Source of the DNA: Ancylostoma caninum
Taxonomy: Eukaryota > Nematoda > Chromadorea > Rhabditida > Ancylostomatidae
Direction of reading: 5' to 3'
Length of the DNA: 64,000 nt
Assembly: GCA_037903475.1 (NCBI GenBank)
Contig: JBAJFG010000021.1
Span: 186,001-250,000 of the forward strand
The stretch's first letter is position 1; every line of letters begins with the position of its first letter. Made by a program: the position numbers and the translations under genes. The notes beneath the pieces were generated by a model, which saw only the letters and a list, made by a program, of their open reading frames with translations, ran no database searches and was not told the origin of the DNA. Shown one piece after another: positions 57,301 to 64,000 of the stretch.

Positions 57301-60300
57301 ATGGCGGGCCCTGAGCAGATGCAATTCGAAGGCGGTGAGAAGACGTTGGTAAAGGTAAGTTTGACTTCGAAAATCTCCCTGAATGATGTTTGAGAACTAC
57401 GGTTTGGGAAGTTCAGTCAAAATTCAATCCACCCTAGTATAGACGCACCCTGCGCATCGCTAAACAAAAGCATCAGTTATTTCAGGGGACCGCTCGATGG
57501 TGGCGAGGAAGAACGTCGTTAGAAAGGATTCTAATGGCGGCGGTCGTACTGCTCGTCTTGCTTTCTGCGGTACTTTTAGCTGTGATATTAAATATGGATA
57601 GAAGAGAATGTGAGTACACTTTTATCCTACAAATGCTCAGAGTTCACCTGGCATCCGCACCCTTTTAGTCACAAAACTGACGAGTTCGTCCCCCGAATTG
57701 CCACCAGGAAGTTCCTCTACGCCCGCTCCGACACCCTCCACGACGACGCCTCCTTCAGAGCCGCCAGTTTGTACCACAACAGGATGTGTGAGGGCTGCAA
57801 ACGCCATTGTGGGTGTTCTTTCTGATGCTTCATCTGCGATGTCTCATTAGAATCGGTGTGAATTCCATAGGAACACGTAGGTCCACAAAAAGTCTGAAGA
57901 AGCTCTCGAATTGTTTATCCTTGGCGCTCCAGTGATGATCATAAATCATATTTTCGTAGAGCCAGGAATAAAAAACAAATGCGGCAGAGAAGGAAATGCT
58001 TCGCTAAGAATTGCTACTATGCTGTTGGGACTCTGATACATGCTGGAACCTTGTTCCTGGAGTTCGTGTGACAGTGACCCCCTTTCTTGGTGCTGGACTC
58101 ACTTCACTGCTGCATTTTCCCTTCTTTCTGCTCCTTACCATAACTAGTAGTATTTCCATTCAAATATACAGTTAATGAAGCTTCCAATTCAAGAGATCCA
58201 CAAAAGTCATCCTAACACATTGTACCACGAATCTTCCTCATTTGTAAATCATTTACCACATACATCAAGCATGAAGGAGTTTAAACTCAGATTTCAACGA
58301 TTCTGAAACACTCAGGCTGCTTATTTTTTTTCGACTTTTGCAACGCAACTTTCACTCTAAAATGGTTTATCTTCTTGAACGAGAGAGTGATCTCCCAGCC
58401 ACCCGGACTGTCCGACTTTTCAACTGAGATTTACAAGGTTTTCAAAAATTCTGGATATAAGGATAAATCCATCCGTGTGTTTGTGCAAACACAAGCTTAC
58501 CTGAACCTACCGCATACATACAATACCCTCGCTAAATTCTTTAAAAAAGTACACTCGGCTTGCGAAGTTGCGTTCTTTTCGTTCTGTCCCTATAAATTTG
58601 TAAAGACGCAATGTATTGCAAAATAAAAGCAAAGACAAGAACCGTAATCGAGCTAACTTCAGTCCGATATGAGGTAGATCTCACAATTTTTGGCTTAAGC
58701 ATAGAATTTTAAGTGTTCTCGCCTCGCCAAAATTTTGTCGCGCATCGCGTGGCTCGCCGCCGGCGCTCGAGTTTCACAATTTAACCCGAAATTTATAGCA
58801 AATTGCTTATAGATAGGTTAAACAGTCATTTACGGTGTCCCAGACCCACTCGGACTTGTACTGCATTTCAACAAATTTATAGGGGATGGAACAAAAAGAA
58901 CGCAACTTCGCGGACCGAGCGTACATTTTTAAAAAATTTAGCGAGGGTATTGTATGTATGTCGAGCAGACATTTCAGCTTCGTGTATATGGGGGCTCCAA
59001 AAGTACGGCAAAAACACACATTTTCTTCTTGAAACAACGTGTTTTCTTTCAAATTGAGTTTCAGTTGAAATGCCCTTCTTGAATGTTTCATTGGGCCGGC
59101 GCTCAGACGTACAATTCACCATTTGCCACAGGACTGGGCGGAAAAATGTATTATAGAGCCTACTTGTTTTATCCAGTGGTCAGTATTACTATACCTCAGT
59201 CTATAGGATGAACAGGTTTTGATGATGTCCGAGGCATAAGCTCATTCCAGTTGCGGACACAGGGGGGAGGCGGGGGAGGAGGAGGCACGCCTTTGAATTA
59301 CTTCACGCTACAAATAAAAATCTTATATTAGGGTATTTTAGTTTTTTATTTCCATTACCATTTTTAGAAAGTTTTTATTGATTATCTGTTGTTACAAAAA
59401 ATGTTTTTATTCATTTTTTTAACCATCTGGGTCGCCAGAGCGGCTGGGACCCACGTATTTTTCTTATGCCCCCTCCCCCCTCCCGCCCACTTTCTGCATC
59501 TGCCACTGGCTCATTCTTAACCTTATCCTAGTTTGGATATCTTGAAAGAGCATTCCAAAAAATGGGGACAATCAACGAGCTCGACTATTAATTAAAGCCA
59601 TCAAGTACGTCGAAAAAAAGGAGCACTAGCTGTCCCTGACAACAAGTTGGCATTGAGCTCCACTTGTATGTACCTCGCCGCTTAATATCCTCCAATCAGA
59701 GATGAGCGGAAGTACTGCCAGAGACCGGAGTTCGGAAGTCGGAAGTTGGAGAAGCTCGAAATCGAGCGAAATTTGGAGCGATGAGTATAGCACGTCTGAG
59801 TTGGCGAGACTCAACGACTGCCAATCGTCCAGAAATCTGGAAGCCAAAAGCTCGCATGAGGCAAGAATCCAGGAAATTCCGACTTCCGGAAACCGGAATT
59901 CCGCTCATCCCTGCCTCCAATCCGTCTCATGCAAAGGAGAAAACATATCACAGATCTTTCTGTAAAGAAATTCAGATGCAGACCTTTGTGAATGTGTAAG
60001 GGTGACAGAAAAATAAAAAGTGAGATTCTCGGGAGTAATGCCCGAGCTATCTAGAAGGGTCACAGGGTCAATTTGTCATAAATTTCATCATGATTCGTAC
60101 GTGCTGTTGACAGTTCTGGAGCGCGATGTCGGTCCCAGATTCTTTTTTCGCAGGGAACAAACTAAATAGGTGGAGTAAGAGTACGTTTATTTCCTTCTGA
60201 AACCGGGCGAAAACAAAATTCTTTTAATTAAAGCATTGATGGCTGGTGTGCCAGTTTTTCGGACGGAGCAAATTTGAACGAAAAGTTGTACAGTACTACC

Positions 60301-63300
60301 ATGAAGATGTTTCAGTTTCAGGCCTCTTTTGTGCTAGGAAGGCAGTTTTATCCAAAAGAGTGAAATTACTGAATTAGTGAATCGGTCTCAGATATTGCGC
60401 TACTGTTAGGGTGGTAAGTAGGGACTGCTCGATTCCTCGCTTTCGGAACCATTCTCGAGTGATCGATTGTCGCATAAGCTTAATCCAATGACACAGCAAA
60501 AATTCTCTCAATTTTTTATTCGACCTGCACTAGCGGTCCGTTGCAATTTTACCCTTTTTAGCGACATAAAACACGGGGAATGGAAATTCTAAAATTTTGG
60601 TCGGCCTTTTTCTAGGATAAATTTTATTAAAAATGGGAAAGTAGAAGTGCGTGATAAGACAATGCATATCAAAAACTTCGCCATGAATTGCTCTTTCGGG
60701 TACTGCCAAACATTCAACAAGGGGCTTTCGCCAACACATTCAACGCCGAAAATTCAGCGCACATTCTCAATTCGCCATTCTAATAAATCGCACAAATCCT
60801 AATAAATCACATCTCACACCGATATTCTAACGTTTCAGATCAACGCCATGAACACGTCGGTGAACCCTTGCGAAGATTTCTACGAGTTCGCATGCGGAGC
60901 ATGGAACGAGTACCATCCTATTCCGGACGATATGTCCGGCTTTGGGACGTTCTCATTCGTTCGGGAACAAGTTCGACTGCAGTTGCGAGGTTCGCGCGTT
61001 CTCTTATGAACTCGACTTTTTTATGAGTTTCTTGTGAGCCTATGAGCTCTCATAAGTTCATATGAGGTCCGCACGTTTTATTATGAGCTAGTTCCGCCGA
61101 AATCGCGGCAGTTATTTAAGTGTTGCTGCAATGATAGCGGGTATACACTCATCCAAATAAATCTACGAGCTTGAAGGTATCTCTCTGAGTAGTCGTAAGA
61201 TAAACTGCCACGAAAACAGATGATCGAAAGAAACGTCAATTTATTCCACGATTTGTATAGTTATTTCCCCATCTGGATGTTCGTTGTGCTATTCAATGCA
61301 GTCATCCGAGACATCTGTTTATCGGTGCTCTTTCATCCGCTAAACGTCCTTAAAAAACGTTTACTACCACGAGATTAAGTGCAACAATCGCCAATTGGCG
61401 TGGAATAATGTGCTCTTCGACAGGGATTATCTCCTTTTTGGTTCAGTGTTGCTCGAACAAGAAGTGAAGTCAGAATCGAAGTCGATCAATATGGCCAGGA
61501 TCGCCTACAAAACTTGCATGAACAAAACGCAACTGGATGAACTAAAAACCAGGTGAACTGTATTAAAAGCCGTTTTCAATCAGCTCAGGACGTAGAAAGA
61601 AAAAAAAAACGACTTCAGAGAAAAAGGAGTAGTAAAATAAGGCCCTACATTTATTATGTACCAATTTTTCAGCATCAGAACCCCATATTATTGACATTTT
61701 ATTTACAAAATTCAGGATAAATTAGGTAACAAATTAGATTTCTTGGATATTTGAGATGACAGTTGTATAGTTTTGTTCTCTATTACAGAACTTTCTTGAG
61801 AATATACGCACATATTTTTTAGTTTACTCTTCGAAACGCTCTCTGAACTGGGTTATTGGCCGTTGCTTCAGGACGCCTGGAAACGGGACAATTTCAATCT
61901 CACAGGTGCAACTCATCTTTTCTTCAATTGACTGTCTTAATTTCACGGCAGGTTTTGTCAGTCGTTCAGTTTACTCGAAACAGAAGTTGTGGCGAATGAA
62001 GGGGCAAAAACTCGAAACCGTGTAGTCGCTATTAAAATAGAACAGTGGGGGCTAAAACTTGTGTCATAGGGCGATCATTGTATGCTTTCACTTATTTTAT
62101 TTCATATATTAAAGAACATCGGATTTCCTAAGTTATGTTTTTTGAAACTCTCTTCTGAACCCGTTGTCATTGTTCAGCTTTCCATCTGATAGAATTCTCC
62201 ACAAAAAATGCCCTATTTTTCTCACGACCAATTTTTGCCGCGATGTTCTGCACAGAAATTGGGCTCCTTTTTCTCATGCATGCAATACTTGTTCAGCTAC
62301 GGTAGAAATGTGCCGGACACTTTCACAGAATTTTTTGAAGCTTTAAGCAAAGGGTGTTCGGTAGTATTACATCCATTTCATACATCATCACTGTACTGTT
62401 GCTATTAGATCGTTGTGAGGAATTTGAAAGAAAAGGCTAACAAGAGAAGTGCAAGAGGTTCGGCTCTGAGATCGGAATGGAACCTATCTGGCTTGAATCT
62501 TTGTTTGAGTAGGTGCTACACCATGTATTTCATTACTGCCCGTGACTCCTAGGAAAAAAAACAAGTATGCAAAACGGCCGCTCATGACGGGCTTCAAACC
62601 CTTGTATCTCTTCCTAGTAGTCCAGTATCTTCTCCACTCGGCCACCCCATCGCTGGTGCAGTGCAGGAACGCATGTAGTGATGTAGTGGTATTTCTATTA
62701 TTTGGAGCCGAGGGCAATAATGAAATACATACTGTAGTAGCTACTCATACAGAGATTCAAGCCAAATAGGCTTCATTCCGGTCTGCGAGCCGGGCCTCTT
62801 GCACCTCCCTTGTAAGTGCATGAATGTGGAGGTGCTTAGCGAGCCAATACTGGTAATAGTGATGGCATATGAAAATGTGTCTTGTGTAGAATTCCAAACA
62901 TCTGTTTTGTGTAAAGTTTCAAGACATCGTATAAGGTACAATATCTGCCATATGCTTACAGTAAAACACCAAAAAGGACGTTACAACGCAAAATGGGTGT
63001 GATTCTCATGGTCAATGCACCAAATTACCTGTTTCTCATCCGCAGACTAAGGCATACTACTGACGAAAAAGATTTTTCTAGATCCTGGGTGAAAGTATGC
63101 AGAGTAGTACGACTCTTCCTAAATTTGATAGCAAACCAGCACCTTCTGCCAATAATTTTCTTGAAAACCAGCTTGATACAACAGGATTAACAGTGTGAAC
63201 GCTAAAAATGTCACTTTGCGTGATGACAATCTGACTGGTATTCATTTTTGAAACAAAATCAATTGTGACGGAATGAGGTGGTATTGAGTGGTGAACTAGC

Positions 63301-63594
63301 AGATACCCAAGGAAGAGAATCTTTAAGGTTTGCTAGCTCTCGCCAGGAGGGATTACGGAGCCGAGTCGTTCTTCCAGATCTATGTCTACGCTGACGCGAA
63401 AAACACCTCTCGTAATACGCTGACAGTGAGTTATACGGAAGCTTTTCTGATAACCTGTTGAATTGCAAAATGATCATCTCCTTCACAAGGTCGACCAAGG
63501 GACGCTATCGCTCGGCAGAGGCGCTCGAGATTACTACTTGAACACTACGTTGTTCGCCAACCACATGGTGGCGTACAGGAAGTACTTCCTTGAG
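57301..63594 (+). CDS. M13 metallopeptidase (neprilysin/ECE-like), 5' part of gene
   Basis: A type II membrane zinc peptidase; the family cleaves extracellular peptides. Exons: 57301-57354, 57486-57609, 57669-57808, 60839-60989, 61447-61552, 61823-61905 and 63490-63594, the gene continuing past the window. The start is the only in-frame ATG after an upstream stop and gives an 18-codon first exon. Exon 2 has a cytoplasmic RWWRGRTSLERI and a transmembrane segment (residues 34-54). Exon 3 is a Pro/Ser/Thr-rich stalk leading to VCTTTGCVRAA. Exon 4 has NPCEDFYEFACGAW, the family hallmark; exon 5 IAYKTCMNKTQLDEL; exon 6 LGYWPLLQDAW and NLT; the last VDQGTLSLGRGARDYYLN. Phases agree through exon 6. 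About 40 residues expected between NLT and VDQG are not found, so an exon is missed, diverged or lost. Sequons (NTS, NKT, NLT, NTT) fit an ectodomain. The HExxH and ExxxD zinc sites would lie downstream, so activity cannot be judged. Confidence 0.85.
58513..58960. repeat. Foldback repeat in the peptidase intron
   Basis: The left arm (58513-58617, CATACATACAATACCCTCGC ... TATAAATTTGTAAAGACGCA) and right arm (58857-58960) are inverted copies of about 105 bases, separated by about 240 bases. Both arms include GAAGTTGCGTTCTTTT. Located in intron 57809-60838; probably a MITE. No target duplication established. Confidence 0.75.
59248..59508. mobile_element. hAT-like MITE (CAGTGGCGG family) in the peptidase intron
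   Basis: 261 bp from CAGTTGCGGACACAG to CTGCATCTGCCACTG, flanked by the exact 8-bp duplication GCTCATTC (59240-59247, 59509-59516). The interior has GGGTCGCCAGAGCGGCTGGG like other copies. This copy best establishes the 8-bp target rule for the family. Confidence 0.9.
59697..59913. mobile_element. hAT-like MITE with GGAAGT subterminal repeats, in the peptidase intron
   Basis: 217 bp from CAGAGATGAGCGGAAGT to AATTCCGCTCATCCCTG, flanked by an exact 8-bp duplication CCTCCAAT (59689-59696, 59914-59921). Subterminal repeats are of the type CGGAAGTCGGAAGT and the mirrored GACTTCCGGAAACCGG. Its ends resemble those of the hAT elements at 22394 and 28896. Confidence 0.9.
61906..63489. other. Intron(s) of the peptidase gene with an unlocated exon
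   Basis: Should contain the M13 segment linking exon 6 (phase 1 end) to the exon at 63490. A TTGTTCAG acceptor at 62178 opens a frame beginning FHLIEFSTKNALFF in the right phase. This is weakly reminiscent of the family, but it loses similarity afterwards and has no good donor. Confidence 0.3.
62474..62779. repeat. Foldback element enclosing a tRNA-derived sequence
   Basis: Arms of about 70 bases (GGAATGGAACCTATCTGGCT ... TTCATTACTGCCC and the mirrored GGGCAATAATGAAATAC ... AGGCTTCATTCC) are inverted copies. Between them the minus strand carries an A box TGGCCGAGTGG (complement of 62634-62644) and a B box GGGTTTGAAGCCC (complement of 62589-62601) with 32 bases between. A possible acceptor stem does not pair well, so this is a SINE-like or pseudo-tRNA sequence and not a functional tRNA. 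Confidence 0.6.
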
Positions 63595-64000
63595 GTGGTT
63601 TCACTTTACTTAGTTTCTCTTTTCCCTATCATCTTCGACCCTTCTGCTTAATATGTATTGTCCGCATGGAAAGAATCGCAAGGAGCCCATGATCACAATG
63701 ATATACTTATGTGGTTCCGTGCGTAACTGCTGAGAACCAGTATTCCCAGCCTTAATTCTCAGGTAGTTTGTGAGCGGGGCCGAGAGGGTGGGGGTGGGGG
63801 CGGTTTCGGTGTATGATGATGCTCTTCCAGGCGCACCTTTTGTGGAGATCCGTGTTCCTCGAAAACGGTCTTCATCATCCACTCCTTCACGGCATAGGAG
63901 GGGCGTTTCATAGGTGGCCAGCAAAGATGGTGCAACGCGCTGAAACCCCGTCGTCTCGCATTGGATCCGCCTACATGCTCCCTGAATGTTGTGGCTTGAA
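63595..64000. other. Intron of the peptidase gene to window end
   Basis: No further M13 exon is recognised. The minus strand has an open frame at 63610-63924 rich in Thr/Pro that looks repeat-derived. Confidence 0.35.

Noticed and set aside
57669..57825. Frame beginning HKTDEFVPRIATRKFLYARS
   Set aside because: Out of frame with the M13 stalk exon; the +1 frame joins in phase to the transmembrane exon and carries the family cysteines.
62545..62660. Functional tRNA gene on the minus strand
   Set aside because: A and B boxes are good but the acceptor stem does not pair; treated as tRNA-derived repeat.

Overview
The window reads as a repeat-rich nuclear stretch of a strongylid nematode, most likely a hookworm (Ancylostoma-like). 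This is inference. The support is a full-length mariner element that matches the hookworm 'bandit' type in transposase and overall size, degenerate RTE-type LINE sequence, nematode-style acceptors (TTTCAG), and a gene of the nematode-expanded FkbM-type methyltransferase family. Coding sequence is a small fraction; most of the window is transposon-derived or unrecognised intergenic and intronic DNA.

Genes, all on the + strand. (1) About 4.0-4.4 kb: the last two exons of an FkbM/Methyltransf_21-like gene. (2) 10.75-20.11 kb: a nearly complete paralogue of it, with an N-terminal membrane anchor and eight assignable exons whose phases mostly fit. Its introns hold a 406-bp tandem duplication, an RTE fragment, Helitron-type repeats, hAT-like MITEs and a mariner derivative. 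(3) 57.3-63.6 kb and beyond the window: the 5' half of an M13 (neprilysin/ECE-like) type II membrane metallopeptidase, with cytoplasmic tail, transmembrane segment, Pro/Ser/Thr-rich stalk and N-terminal ectodomain. The zinc-binding exons lie past the end. (4) 27.7-33.8 kb: a 2,633-bp block in about 2.3 near-identical tandem copies, carrying two exon-like segments of unknown gene.

Mobile elements: an almost intact 1,285-bp bandit/Hsmar1-like mariner (24.8-26.1 kb) whose start codon appears lost; several 290-925 bp mariner-type derivatives with TA duplications; three hAT-like non-autonomous families with 8-bp duplications; two TTAA-flanked piggyBac-like MITEs; a foldback family with GGCAGC ends in three copies; other long inverted repeats; a 756-bp Helitron-like element with TC start, CTAA end and an internal minisatellite; an RTE fragment; and tRNA-derived SINE-like pieces. 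Several are nested (hAT in foldback, hAT in SINE, MITE in a TA microsatellite, RTE beside Helitron arrays), which gives a relative order of insertion.

Large blocks at 35.4-40.8, 41.3-47.1, 48.0-50.4 and 50.6-53.9 kb contain nothing I can name beyond short repeats. I found no CRISPR, rRNA or convincing functional tRNA gene.
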